This document shows, piece after piece, positions 1-9,677 of a stretch of 64,000 nucleotides of DNA. The notes under the pieces were generated by a model. The model made no database searches and was not told the origin of the DNA. It saw only the letters and a program-made list of their open reading frames with translations. Source of the DNA: Butyrivibrio sp. MC2013 (lineage in GTDB: Bacteria; Bacillota; Clostridia; Lachnospirales; Lachnospiraceae); contig NZ_AUKE01000012.1 in the NCBI RefSeq assembly GCF_000424585.1, positions 1 to 64,000 of the forward strand. Reading direction: 5' to 3'. Within the stretch, counting starts at the first letter, position 1. The number at the start of each line of letters is the position of its first letter. A program made the translations under genes and the position numbers.

Positions 1-1539
1 ATGGAAACTGCTATGGCAGTGGAGCCTTATGCTGATTACATGATAGCTTCCGAAGAAACAGAGCCTGGAACCGGCTGGTATTATACATCATGGCTTAATG
101 CGCTTTCAAAGAACAGCTCCATTGAGACAATAGATCTGGCAAAGATACTGGTGGATGATTTTACAGCTGCGTCTGCTTCAGCATCATCAAGGGCAAAGAC
201 TACCTTGTCTATTATCGACCTTGCAGAGTTTAAGGGCGTGATACCCTCTGTACTTGGAGCCTTTGGCCAGAATCTTAGTTCACAGATAAAAAGTGATAAC
301 TATCAGCAGGTAGCACAGGCCAGATCTGATACGAGAGAATTTGCATCATCTTCACATATAGACCAGATAGATCTTGTTAATTTCTGTAATAATCTGGGAA
401 CAAACGAGGCTTTGGATCTTGCAAAAGCCGTATCAGGCTGTGTCAAATACAACAAAACCTATAATGTGACCAATGCATACGGGATGAGCGTTTATTTCCC
501 TTACAGCTCGCTGAAATCTGTAAACAATATGGTCAAGATATATGACAATCTGGAGGTGGATGATTCTTATGCTGAGTCAATAAAGTCATTTGCTCAGCTG
601 GAATCGGCAGGTCAGATAGTGACTTCTCAAACTTCAGGTTCAACAGGACTCTTTGATGTCCTCATGGGAGGCAGCTCTTCAACAGGATCTGCTCAAGGAG
701 GCAGTATCGAGAGCATCCTCTTGCAGGCTCTTATGTCAGGCGGATCATCGGGCATAACCAGCAGCTCAGGAGGAAGCGCCGGATACGGCTCAGCTCTCAC
801 AAGCTTTGCTTCTATTCTGGGAGGAAGTCAGGCAGGAGCTACTGCTCAGGCAGATTCTCTTGCATCACTTTTGGGTGCAAGAGCTCCGATCACAGAAGAA
901 GATCTTCAGCTGACTAATGAGGGCGGCAGGGAAATATTGAAACTGGCCGAAGATAAATGGCAGGAGATTGATACCGTGGCGATCAACGTATTTGTGGATG
1001 ATGGCCACGGCTATATAGATATGGGACTGGATAATATAGCAAGCTATGATGACGATGGTGATCTGATCGTGGACTATGATGGGGACTGGCTTGCAGTAAA
1101 CGGCAACATGGCAGCCTACTATCTCTCATCTGATGATTATGATGAGGAAAGCGGTTATTATGTCACAAATGGCTATATACCGGCAGAGCTAAATGGTGAA
1201 AGAGTCAATCTCCTTATTGAGTTCTCTGAAAAAGATCCTGATGGTACCATACTTGGTGCTCAGAAGGTTTACAAAAATGAAGAAACAGGTGAAGTGACAC
1301 AGGCAAAGGGTCTTATAGAGCCAAAAGATGGTGATACACTTAGGCTTCTGTGCGACTACTATAAGCCTGATGGAAGCTTTGATGACAGCTATTATCTTGG
1401 AGAGCCCATTGAAGTATCAGGCGAGGGCATGGAGCTTATGACGCTTACCATGGATAACGATAAAGTATATTACAACTACAGGCTTACAGACTATTATGGA
1501 TCCAATTACTGGACTCCTCTTAGGGAACTGGCCAGGTAA
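1..1539 (+). CDS. Clostripain-like cysteine peptidase (family C11), 3' part
   Basis: This is the C-terminal part of a secreted C11 protease; 512 codons are visible and the gene very probably begins before the window. The first residues (METAMAVEPYADYM, then SEETEPGTGWYYT) match the segment that in clostripain relatives directly follows the catalytic Cys of the D-x-CLM motif. The His/Cys dyad is therefore outside the window, and the ATG at base 1 is an internal Met. Residues about 205-300 form a Gly/Ser/Ala-rich low-complexity stretch, followed by an acidic, Tyr- and Asp-rich C-terminal region. The family cleaves after Arg or Lys and is normally exported. The stop lies 14 bases before the histidine kinase gene, so the two are probably co-transcribed. 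Family assignment is good; the function of the C-terminal region is unknown. Confidence 0.82.
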   Translation: METAMAVEPYADYMIASEETEPGTGWYYTSWLNALSKNSSIETIDLAKILVDDFTAASASASSRAKTTLSIIDLAEFKGVIPSVLGAFGQNLSSQIKSDNYQQVAQARSDTREFASSSHIDQIDLVNFCNNLGTNEALDLAKAVSGCVKYNKTYNVTNAYGMSVYFPYSSLKSVNNMVKIYDNLEVDDSYAESIKSFAQLESAGQIVTSQTSGSTGLFDVLMGGSSSTGSAQGGSIESILLQALMSGGSSGITSSSGGSAGYGSALTSFASILGGSQAGATAQADSLASLLGARAPITEEDLQLTNEGGREILKLAEDKWQEIDTVAINVFVDDGHGYIDMGLDNIASYDDDGDLIVDYDGDWLAVNGNMAAYYLSSDDYDEESGYYVTNGYIPAELNGERVNLLIEFSEKDPDGTILGAQKVYKNEETGEVTQAKGLIEPKDGDTLRLLCDYYKPDGSFDDSYYLGEPIEVSGEGMELMTLTMDNDKVYYNYRLTDYYGSNYWTPLRELAR

Positions 1540-1553
1540 TAGCAGAGGGGAAG

Positions 1554-3437
1554 ATGGGATTGCATTTAGCTTACAATATAGACCTGGATGTAGCAGGGCT
1601 GATGATCCTGGTGATCCTGTACATAGTTGTCAGGACCAATTATTCCGTAACGGATGATCTTATCCAGTTCAGGAGGTTTCTGGTAGCGGCTGCGCTGACA
1701 GTTGCTGCAGATATAGCCACCTGTGTAGCGATTGGCTCGGCCAGGGTCATGAATCCTCTTTTGGCATCTGTCATTTATATGTCATATTATGACCTTCAGA
1801 TGCTGGCCGGTTACTATATGTGCTGTTATATAGCCATACTAAAAAAGAGAAGAGGGGGAGGGGACGATTACCACTCAGAGACGCTGCTTCCCGGTCTGAT
1901 ATTTGTGGGAGCTGTCATTTTGATGATCATCAATCTCTTTATGGGATTCTTTAATCGCTTTGACAGGGAACTGGGATATAGTCATGGACCTTTCTTTGGC
2001 CTTATGTTCATCCTTCCGCTGATAATGGTCTTTATATCCATAAGCCTGCTCATAAGAGCCAGGTCTGTGCTTAGAAAATGGGAGATACGGACTATACTGA
2101 TACTATATACTCTCCTGGTGGTGGGTATAGCTTTAAGAGTGACCATTCTTCCTGAATACATGCCGGATGGCTTCCTCATAGCTCTTGGTGCGCTGGGAAT
2201 CCTCTTTTCCCTGGAAACACCGGACTACAGAAGCCTGATGAAGACTATGGATGACCTGGAGAGGGCTACCAGGATCAAAGATAACTTTTTGATATCCATA
2301 ACTCATGAAGTCAGAACTCCCATCAACACAATGCTGGGAATGAATGAGCTGATACTGAGAAAATCAGACAATGACGAAGTCAGGGAATGTGCTGAGAATG
2401 CAGTTGAAGCCGGAAATACACTCCTGTCGCTGGTCAATGATCTGCTTGATCTGTCCAAAGTGGAGTCCGGTACTCAGGAAATAGTAAATGCAGAGTATGA
2501 GCCTGCATCCCTAATCAACGATTGTTATAACATGATCAGTGACAGAGCAGCTTCCAAAGGGCTGGAGTTTACCATCATCTGCGAAGAGACCATACCCTCG
2601 CTCTTAAAGGGTGACATGATCAGGATCCGCCAAGTCATGATCAACATGCTGACCAACGCTGTAAAATATACAGACAAGGGAAGCATCATAATGGAGGTCA
2701 GGGGAAGGGAAATAGGAGAAGGCAGAGTCAACTTCATAATCAAGGTCAGTGATACCGGCATAGGCATAAGAGAAGAAGATCTGCCAAAGGTATTTGAGAA
2801 ATTTGGAAGAGCTGATCTTCCAAGGAACAGATCCATAGAGGGAACCGGACTTGGCATGCCTCTTAGTAAGGGCCTTTGTCAGGCTATGAATGGTGATATA
2901 GAGGTAATGTCCACATTTGGAAAGGGCTCTATCTTTATAGCGACTATCCCTCAGGAGGTGGTGGATCCAACACCCCTTGGAACCTTTAAGATAGGTGGAG
3001 AGCACAAGAATATAGCGCCCATGAAATACCATCTCTTCAATGCGCCGAAAGCAAAGATACTCATAGTAGATGACACAAAGCTGAACTTAAAGCTCATCAA
3101 AAAGCTCCTTGAGCCTACTCAGGTGCAGGTGACAACAGCAGAGAGCGGTCCTAAAGCCCTTAGCCTTCTTGAAGAGGAAGAATATGACCTGATCTTCATG
3201 GATCATCTGATGCCAGATATGGACGGCATAGAAACCTATAAGCTTTTTAAAGAATCAAACAGCAGCTTTAACAAGAATACTCCTGTCATTATGCTCACCG
3301 CAAACGCAATGAGGGGGATGAAAGAGGAATATCTGGCAATGGGCTTTGATGATTATCTGGGAAAACCTGTCATTGGAGAAAAGCTGGAGCAGATGATCAT
3401 CAAGTGGTTACCGGCAGATCTCATAGAGCTGTTGTAA
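1554..3437 (+). CDS. Membrane hybrid sensor histidine kinase / response regulator
   Basis: A 627-residue hybrid kinase. About seven hydrophobic segments fill residues 1-225, with no recognisable extracellular sensor domain. A HisKA domain follows, with phospho-acceptor His251 in SITHEVRTPINTML. The HATPase_c domain shows DTGIG and GTGLGMPLSK. A C-terminal receiver domain carries phospho-acceptor Asp550 in LIFMDHLMPDMDG and a conserved Lys near residue 606. There is no output domain or Hpt domain, so the phosphoryl group must pass to a separate partner. The start ATG follows AGAGGGGAAG closely. The gene sits 14 bases after the protease gene, which suggests that it reports on, or is made together with, extracellular proteolysis; that link is inference. 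The signal is unknown. Confidence 0.93.
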   Translation: MGLHLAYNIDLDVAGLMILVILYIVVRTNYSVTDDLIQFRRFLVAAALTVAADIATCVAIGSARVMNPLLASVIYMSYYDLQMLAGYYMCCYIAILKKRRGGGDDYHSETLLPGLIFVGAVILMIINLFMGFFNRFDRELGYSHGPFFGLMFILPLIMVFISISLLIRARSVLRKWEIRTILILYTLLVVGIALRVTILPEYMPDGFLIALGALGILFSLETPDYRSLMKTMDDLERATRIKDNFLISITHEVRTPINTMLGMNELILRKSDNDEVRECAENAVEAGNTLLSLVNDLLDLSKVESGTQEIVNAEYEPASLINDCYNMISDRAASKGLEFTIICEETIPSLLKGDMIRIRQVMINMLTNAVKYTDKGSIIMEVRGREIGEGRVNFIIKVSDTGIGIREEDLPKVFEKFGRADLPRNRSIEGTGLGMPLSKGLCQAMNGDIEVMSTFGKGSIFIATIPQEVVDPTPLGTFKIGGEHKNIAPMKYHLFNAPKAKILIVDDTKLNLKLIKKLLEPTQVQVTTAESGPKALSLLEEEEYDLIFMDHLMPDMDGIETYKLFKESNSSFNKNTPVIMLTANAMRGMKEEYLAMGFDDYLGKPVIGEKLEQMIIKWLPADLIELL

Positions 3438-3511
3438 GAGATAGTTGTAATTGGATCTGTGTCAGCTGCTTGCAGCCAGCGAAAGAAAACTGATAAAGCG
3501 GGGGGAGACTA

Positions 3512-4663
3512 ATGAGGTTTATACACATTTCTGACCTTCATCTGGGCCTAAAGCTTATAAACAGAGACCTGATAAAAGATCAGGAGTATATCCTTGACAG
3601 GATCGTTGAGCTGGCAGGGGCCAATAAAGTAGATGCAGTGGTCATAGCGGGAGATATATATGATAAGGCGATACCTTCTGCTGAAGCCGTGACTCTTTTT
3701 GACGGCTTTATAAACAAGCTTTCAAAAGCTCTTTGTGATGCGCCGGTTTTGGCTATCAGCGGCAATCATGACAGTGCTCCAAGACTGGATCTGTATAGGA
3801 ATATCCTCAAGAAACACAATTTTTATATGATAGGCATGCCTCCAGCATCAAAGGAGGATCATATTGAACGCGTTACCTTAACGGATGAGTATGGGGAGGT
3901 TGATTTTTATCTTCTTCCCTTTATAAAGCCGTCCATGATCAAGGCTATAGTTGGAACTGACGAAAACGGTAATAACCTCTCCTACCGGGAGTCTCTAAAA
4001 AGGCTCCTGGAAAGGGAGGTTATTGATATGTCAAAGAGAAATGTTCTTGTCAGCCACCAGTTCTATCTTCCTGCAGGAAAAAACGCAGACGATATAGAGC
4101 GAATGGAGTCAGAGATAGTAACTGTGGGCAATATCGATGCTGTGGGAGCAGATATGCTCATGGCTTTTGATTATGCTGCACTTGGTCATATACATAAACC
4201 AATGACGGTAGGAGAGGATAGATTCAGGTATTCCGGCACACCTATGGCTTATTCAGCGGACGAAGCAGGGCAGATAAAGGGCGCGCTATTGGTTGATCTT
4301 GGTCCAAAGGGTGAGCTGTCTGTAAACCAGCTACCAATAGTTCCTCTTCATGAGGTAAGGGTAATAACAGGCAGCTACAAAGAGCTGCTGAATATGAGCT
4401 CAGATGACTATATATTTGCTGTCATAACAGACACTACAGATCTTGATGTTATAGATATGCAGGATAGAATGAGACATGCCTTCCCCAATCTCCTCGAGAT
4501 ACGCAGGCAACATTTAAAAAAGGCAAGTTATAAAAAGTTTCAGGGAGCAGAAAAGGTACGTAATCCTTTTGAGCTATGCATGGATTTTATAGGGGAAGCT
4601 GATGAGGAGGATATGGAGCTATTAAAGGATGTGATCAACACTGTCACGGAGGAGAATAGATGA
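3512..4663 (+). CDS. sbcD: SbcD-type nuclease subunit (Mre11 family)
   Basis: The 383-residue calcineurin-like phosphoesterase subunit of the SbcCD complex, which cuts hairpins and blocked DNA ends during repair and replication. Metal-binding motifs of the Mre11 family are present in order: SDLHLG (Asp8, His10), GDIYD, GNHDS, a conserved His in SHQF, and GHIHKP. The length fits the family. A GGGGGAG ribosome site stands before the ATG. The last four bases, ATGA, overlap the start of sbcC, the usual coupled arrangement. Function is assigned with confidence from motifs and from the sbcC neighbour. Confidence 0.96.
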   Translation: MRFIHISDLHLGLKLINRDLIKDQEYILDRIVELAGANKVDAVVIAGDIYDKAIPSAEAVTLFDGFINKLSKALCDAPVLAISGNHDSAPRLDLYRNILKKHNFYMIGMPPASKEDHIERVTLTDEYGEVDFYLLPFIKPSMIKAIVGTDENGNNLSYRESLKRLLEREVIDMSKRNVLVSHQFYLPAGKNADDIERMESEIVTVGNIDAVGADMLMAFDYAALGHIHKPMTVGEDRFRYSGTPMAYSADEAGQIKGALLVDLGPKGELSVNQLPIVPLHEVRVITGSYKELLNMSSDDYIFAVITDTTDLDVIDMQDRMRHAFPNLLEIRRQHLKKASYKKFQGAEKVRNPFELCMDFIGEADEEDMELLKDVINTVTEENR

Positions 4664-7600
4664 AGCCTATCAGTCTGGAGATGAAGTCTTTTGGCTCTTA
4701 TGGTCAAAAGACTGTGATAGATTTTTCAAAACCTCAGCAGAATATTTTTTTGATATCAGGTGATACAGGAGCCGGTAAGACTACTATTTTTGATGCCATG
4801 GTCTTTGCATTGTACGGTGAAGCCAGTTCTGAGCTAAATAAAAAGGATGGCCGAGAGCTGCAGAGTGATTATGCTGCGATTGATGAAGAGCCATATGTAG
4901 AGCTTCTCTTTAGCGAGAGGGAAGGGGATGAGGACAGGATCTACATGGTCAAAAGGAGTCCCCAGCACATTAGGAGCTATAAGAGAAAAAACGGTACTAC
5001 AAATGTGTCGGAAGAAGTGACTCTTACCATGCCTGATGGAACAATCTATCCGCAAAAGGAGACAGACAAGAAGCTGATAGAGATAATAGGTCTTACAAAG
5101 AGCCAGTTTATGCAGGTAGGAATGATCGCTCAGGGCGAGTTCATGAACCTCCTAAGGTCAAGATCCGACGACAAAAAGCAGGTATTTAGGAAGCTTTTTG
5201 CCACAGGGCTCTACCAGGATATAGTAGACGAGCTCTATCGCAGAAAAAAAGAGATGGAAAAGGAGCTGGCAAAATACGGCACAAGGGCTTCCACAGAGAT
5301 CTCCCACGTTGAGATCCCATCTATGGAGGATATGGACGAGTTATATGATGACGAGGTGATAAAAGCTCAATTTGATAAAATTCGTCTTCTTAAAAAGTCT
5401 ATTATCTCCTCAGATAGTTATAAGGGAGCTGAGACGGAAGAGCTATATGAGCTTATGGGCATTGTCTGCCCTCAGCTGAAAGCAGTGAAAAAAGCCAAAG
5501 ATAAAGAACTTGCTCTTGCTCTTAAAGGGAGAGACAAAGCAAGAGAAGATCATGCCGCGGCAGAAAGCCTTCAGGGCTTTTGGCAACAGCTGGACAGGGC
5601 CCAAAAGGATCTGGCTCTGTGCGAGGAAGAAGAGAAGGATATAAAGGCATTAGAAAAACTTGGCAGAAACATAGAGTTGTCATGGATGATTAAGGAATCC
5701 TATGACAGATTTAGCGACAAACAAAAGGAGCTTGATAAAGAAGGAAAGGAGTTAAATGAATGCCGCAAGCTTGCACCTGTGGCAGCCTCAGAGACAGAGG
5801 AAAAAAAGGATCTGTATTCAGCGGCAGACAGGAAAAGGAGCGATACAGCAGCTGCCTTTAACAGGACAAAAGAGAAGACCCAAAGGGCGCTGGATACCTT
5901 TGACGGGATAGATAAGCTTGGTACTGAGATAGAGCTTTGCGAAAAAGTTTTTAAGGAAATGGCGGCAAAGCATAAGAAGGCAGCCGATGATGAAAACGCA
6001 TATAAGGAAAACAAAAAGCTCTGGAAAGAAGAGGCTGAAGAAATAGGTAATCCTGCCGGACTGATTGAGCAGCACAAAAAAACTCTGCAGGACCTGGAAA
6101 TGGCCATGGAGAACCTTAAGGAGTATGTTTGCGCCGGCGATGAATTGTCACAGACGGCTAGCGAGCTGGATAAAGGGAGAAAGAAATATGAGCTGTCCAA
6201 AAAGGCCTATGAAGAATACAGGGAAGAGCTAAGTGCCAAGGAATCAGTCTTTTATGATGCCCAGGCGGGAATGCTGGCTAAATATAAGCTAAAGGCCAAT
6301 GAGCCTTGCCCGGTATGTGGTTCCCTTGACCATCCCAAGCCATGCATACTTCCTGATGATATTAAGGAGATGACCAGGCAGGAAATTGAAGAGATGAGGA
6401 GCAGCGCCGACAGGCTCAGAAAAAGCATGGAAGAGGATGCTGCAGCTGTCAATGCTCTCATTGCGGTGCATAAGGAAAAAGAAGCACAGGCTGGCTCGAC
6501 CTTGTCAAGGCTGGAAACGTCAGTAAAAAGAGCGGGACTTGAAATGAAAGCTGGTCCCTTGGGGGATATAAAGGAAGCCGAAAATGATCTGAGCTTAATG
6601 CTGAGTGACCACTATCAAAAAGAGGAAAAACTCGTAAGGGAGCTTGAAAGAAAGCTTGAAAGAAAAGCAAAGCTTGAAGAACTCCTTGCAAAAGCAGATC
6701 AAGAAGAAGAGAAGCTCCAGACTGCAGTAAAAGATGCGCTTGTCTCCGAACAAAGAGCAGAAAAAGAGCTGGCTGAGAAGATATCAGCCATGGAAACACT
6801 TAAATCCTCTCTGGAATATAAAGATAGAGAAGATGCAAGAAAAGAGCAGGAGAAGAGCAGGCAGTGCCTGGATAAAGCAGATGCATCGTACAAGGAGGCT
6901 CTTAGCGCGCTAAGGGAAGCTGAGGGAAAGCAAAAGAGCAATGATGCGCTGATCAGAAAACTGGAGGGTGACATTCCAAAGCTACAGGAAGAGAGGGATA
7001 GTAGAAAAGAAGAATATCAAAAAGTTTTGGATAATAATAAGATGACAGAGCCTGAGTGGAAGGAAATCATATCAGGTCATAAAAGAGCTGAAGCAGAAGA
7101 ACTCAGGAGTAAAGTAAATGAACATGCAAAAAAGAAAGAAAGCGCAAGGAGCCTTAAGGAAGAGGCTTTAAAAAACGTGGAGGGCAAGGATCGCCCGGAC
7201 ATGGGGGCGCTGGGAGATAATGTCCAAAAAGCTTCAGAGGCATATGACAAGGCCAAAGACTGGCAGCAAAGGGCAGAGTCAGTATATGGTACCAACGAAA
7301 AAGTTCTTGCTAATCTCAAACCTATGCTGGAGACCCGAGGCGATATAAGCCGCAGATACAGCAAGCTTGGGGGACTTTATAGTATCCTGGCAGGCAAAGT
7401 CACAGGTGCCAGGATGGATATTGAGACCTATGTACAAAGATATTATCTAGAGAGGATCCTTGATGCTGCCAATGACAGGTTTCAGACCATGTCAGCGGGG
7501 CAGTATGAGCTGCGTATCTGCAGTCTTGAACAGGCAGGAACAGGCAGGAACAGAGGCCTGGATCTTATGGTCTATTCCGATATTACAGGCAAGGAGAGGG

Positions 7601-7905
7601 AAATAGGGACCTTGTCAGGTGGCGAATCCTTTATGGCAGCTTTGTCTCTGGCTCTTGGTATGGCGGATACTATTCAGGAGAATAGTGCTGCTATCAATAT
7701 GGATGTGATGTTTATAGACGAAGGCTTTGGATCACTTGATGAGCATTCAAGGAATCAGGCTGTCAAAGTTCTGACCAATATGGCCGGAAGTTCCAAGCTT
7801 ATAGGTATTATTTCCCATGTATCTGAGCTGAGCCGAGAGATAGAAGATCAGCTTATTGTGACAAAGGACGAAAACGGTAGTCATATTAAATGGCAGATTA
7901 GCTGA
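4660..7905 (+). CDS. sbcC: SbcC-type ATPase subunit (Rad50/SMC family)
   Basis: A 1081-residue SMC-like ATPase that drives SbcD. The N-terminal Walker A is GDTGAGKT (about residues 34-41). Long charged coiled coils on either side meet at a zinc hook, CPVCG with Cys550 and Cys553. The C-terminal ATPase half has the ABC signature LSGGE (about 985-989) and a Walker B with Asp1020-Glu1021 in FIDEGFGSLDE. All parts needed for an active Rad50-type ATPase are present. The start codon overlaps the sbcD stop. Several long reading frames on the opposite strand are only shadows of its Lys/Glu-rich coiled-coil coding. Confidence 0.96.
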   Translation: MKPISLEMKSFGSYGQKTVIDFSKPQQNIFLISGDTGAGKTTIFDAMVFALYGEASSELNKKDGRELQSDYAAIDEEPYVELLFSEREGDEDRIYMVKRSPQHIRSYKRKNGTTNVSEEVTLTMPDGTIYPQKETDKKLIEIIGLTKSQFMQVGMIAQGEFMNLLRSRSDDKKQVFRKLFATGLYQDIVDELYRRKKEMEKELAKYGTRASTEISHVEIPSMEDMDELYDDEVIKAQFDKIRLLKKSIISSDSYKGAETEELYELMGIVCPQLKAVKKAKDKELALALKGRDKAREDHAAAESLQGFWQQLDRAQKDLALCEEEEKDIKALEKLGRNIELSWMIKESYDRFSDKQKELDKEGKELNECRKLAPVAASETEEKKDLYSAADRKRSDTAAAFNRTKEKTQRALDTFDGIDKLGTEIELCEKVFKEMAAKHKKAADDENAYKENKKLWKEEAEEIGNPAGLIEQHKKTLQDLEMAMENLKEYVCAGDELSQTASELDKGRKKYELSKKAYEEYREELSAKESVFYDAQAGMLAKYKLKANEPCPVCGSLDHPKPCILPDDIKEMTRQEIEEMRSSADRLRKSMEEDAAAVNALIAVHKEKEAQAGSTLSRLETSVKRAGLEMKAGPLGDIKEAENDLSLMLSDHYQKEEKLVRELERKLERKAKLEELLAKADQEEEKLQTAVKDALVSEQRAEKELAEKISAMETLKSSLEYKDREDARKEQEKSRQCLDKADASYKEALSALREAEGKQKSNDALIRKLEGDIPKLQEERDSRKEEYQKVLDNNKMTEPEWKEIISGHKRAEAEELRSKVNEHAKKKESARSLKEEALKNVEGKDRPDMGALGDNVQKASEAYDKAKDWQQRAESVYGTNEKVLANLKPMLETRGDISRRYSKLGGLYSILAGKVTGARMDIETYVQRYYLERILDAANDRFQTMSAGQYELRICSLEQAGTGRNRGLDLMVYSDITGKEREIGTLSGGESFMAALSLALGMADTIQENSAAINMDVMFIDEGFGSLDEHSRNQAVKVLTNMAGSSKLIGIISHVSELSREIEDQLIVTKDENGSHIKWQIS

Positions 7906-7925
7906 CAGGGGAGAAAAGAGGACTG

Positions 7926-9677
7926 ATGATAGGAAGAGCAGGCAGGAGCATATCTATAATGCTGGCGACTGTGCTGGCCATAGTGAGCGTATCCTCAAAT
8001 AGTCTTGATACGTATGGTCTGCAAAGCTTTAATAAGGCCAGCTTGTCAGTATCTGATAACAATCTGGCAGGAGGAGAGCGAACAGGGCAGATTGTTGATG
8101 ATCTGGAACTCTTCAAGACCTGCGATGATGTTCCGGAATTTTATAATGGCAATTATTACGAGGCTGCATCTTATGATTATCAGGAGCTGATAAATGCTTC
8201 TAAGGCCCGCAAAATATCTAAGGGAAAGGGAGTCAGGGTAGCAGTGATAGATAGCGGTATTGACAGTGATCATGAAGATCTAAGGCCGGTGACTGCGGCT
8301 ACGGTCATACCGGATGAAGCATATGGAACAGGTGGTTTTATGTCGGGAAATGAGGGGCCTGAGGATCACCATGGTCACGGTACCCAGGTAGCAGGCATTA
8401 TTGCCGCCAGAGACAATGGCAAGGGAGTAACCGGTATCGCTCCGGAAGCTTCTGTTATTTCCATCAAAGCTCTGGATCAGAAATCTCCGGGAGCTATGCC
8501 AAGTACAGGTATACAGGAATTATTGGATGCTATAGAATATGCTGTTTCACATAATGTGGATATTATCAATCTCAGTATTGGCATGGATTCATCAATATAT
8601 TATGACAATATTGGTGATCCGGAGGGAGTATATCACGACGGCTTTGTAAGTCTTGACGCGGCTATAGCAAATGCTGCCGCTAAAGGTATTATCATAGTGT
8701 GTTCAGCAGGCAATAACAGAGGCCAGGTCATGTATCCGGCGATCCATCCTGATGTGATCGCTGTTGCTGCCTATGACACAATGATTGAGGATATAGCGGA
8801 ATTTTCTGCTTATGGACCTGAAGTTGATGTAATAGCTCCGGGTACCGGGCTTAATACTACTACAATCAATAATGATTACAGGCTATTTACCGGTACCAGT
8901 GCAGCAACGCCGGTAGTGACAGGAGCTATAGCCAATCTTATTGCTCTGGCCAGGGCGGCTAAGAGGTCTGTGACTCCCTCAGAAGTCAGAGATTACCTCA
9001 GGCAATCCTCTCAAAAGCTAAATGGTCAGGATGATAAAGATGACAGATACGGCTATGGCATGATAGATGCCCTTGCGCTTTTGAAAGCATATAAGAAGGC
9101 ACACCCTTCCCAGGGCGGTTCCTCTGGTAAAAATGGAGGGAGCGGGGCTAGTAGCGGTCAGGATACGTCTGCAGAAGAAGGAATGGGGCCTTCCGAAAAT
9201 GGAGGAAGCAGTGGGTTGGCTGCGGGTGCAACAAATGCGGAGAGCTCGGCTAAATCCGCCGCTGAAGGCCTCTCAGGTCCTTTATATGATGACATATTTA
9301 AGACTCAGGGAGCAGACACAGCTGCACCAGGGAAAATACAATACGTGCCTTCAAAAGCCGTGGCTAGCGGAGCGTCTGGGAAGGAGTCTTTGCTGATATC
9401 AGGAGAAAGAAATAGTGTGTCAGTTTCGGATAATACAGTATCTGATAACTCTGTATCAGACAATTCCGTGTCAGATAATAAAGCAGACGCCGGTATAGAT
9501 GAGGAGGACAATTCCGGAAAAAACCAAAGCGTTGAGAAGGGAGAGATAAAGCCGGAAAAACCAGCGGTCTCTCCGGCTTTGATAGTCATTCTTATTGTTC
9601 TTTTACTGCTATTTATCATCTTCTTTATAATTCTTGCAGGGAAGAAGCAAAAAGATGATGAAGAGAATGTTACCTGA
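7926..9677 (+). CDS. Membrane-anchored subtilisin-like serine protease (S8)
   Basis: A 583-residue subtilase. An N-terminal signal peptide (residues about 5-27) is followed by a short pro-region and the peptidase domain with catalytic Asp109 (AVIDSGID), His151 (HGHGTQVAG) and Ser325 (GTSAATPVV). Asn in SAGNN forms the oxyanion hole. After about residue 390 comes a Gly/Ser-rich linker and a repeat block built on the unit S-V-S-D-N (about residues 498-519), then a single membrane helix (about 546-570) and a short basic and acidic tail. The protease is therefore probably displayed outside while anchored in the membrane. It starts 20 bases after sbcC with a GGGGAGAAAAGAGG ribosome site, so it may share transcripts with sbcDC. 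Its 3' end overlaps the convergent neighbour by 8 bases. Confidence 0.93.
   Translation: MIGRAGRSISIMLATVLAIVSVSSNSLDTYGLQSFNKASLSVSDNNLAGGERTGQIVDDLELFKTCDDVPEFYNGNYYEAASYDYQELINASKARKISKGKGVRVAVIDSGIDSDHEDLRPVTAATVIPDEAYGTGGFMSGNEGPEDHHGHGTQVAGIIAARDNGKGVTGIAPEASVISIKALDQKSPGAMPSTGIQELLDAIEYAVSHNVDIINLSIGMDSSIYYDNIGDPEGVYHDGFVSLDAAIANAAAKGIIIVCSAGNNRGQVMYPAIHPDVIAVAAYDTMIEDIAEFSAYGPEVDVIAPGTGLNTTTINNDYRLFTGTSAATPVVTGAIANLIALARAAKRSVTPSEVRDYLRQSSQKLNGQDDKDDRYGYGMIDALALLKAYKKAHPSQGGSSGKNGGSGASSGQDTSAEEGMGPSENGGSSGLAAGATNAESSAKSAAEGLSGPLYDDIFKTQGADTAAPGKIQYVPSKAVASGASGKESLLISGERNSVSVSDNTVSDNSVSDNSVSDNKADAGIDEEDNSGKNQSVEKGEIKPEKPAVSPALIVILIVLLLLFIIFFIILAGKKQKDDEENVT

Noticed and set aside
5700..6799. 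Several long minus-strand reading frames (up to 166 codons) inside sbcC
   Set aside because: They mirror the Lys/Glu-rich coiled-coil coding (Leu/Ser/Phe-rich shadows), lack ribosome sites, and sbcC is unmistakable in the other frame.
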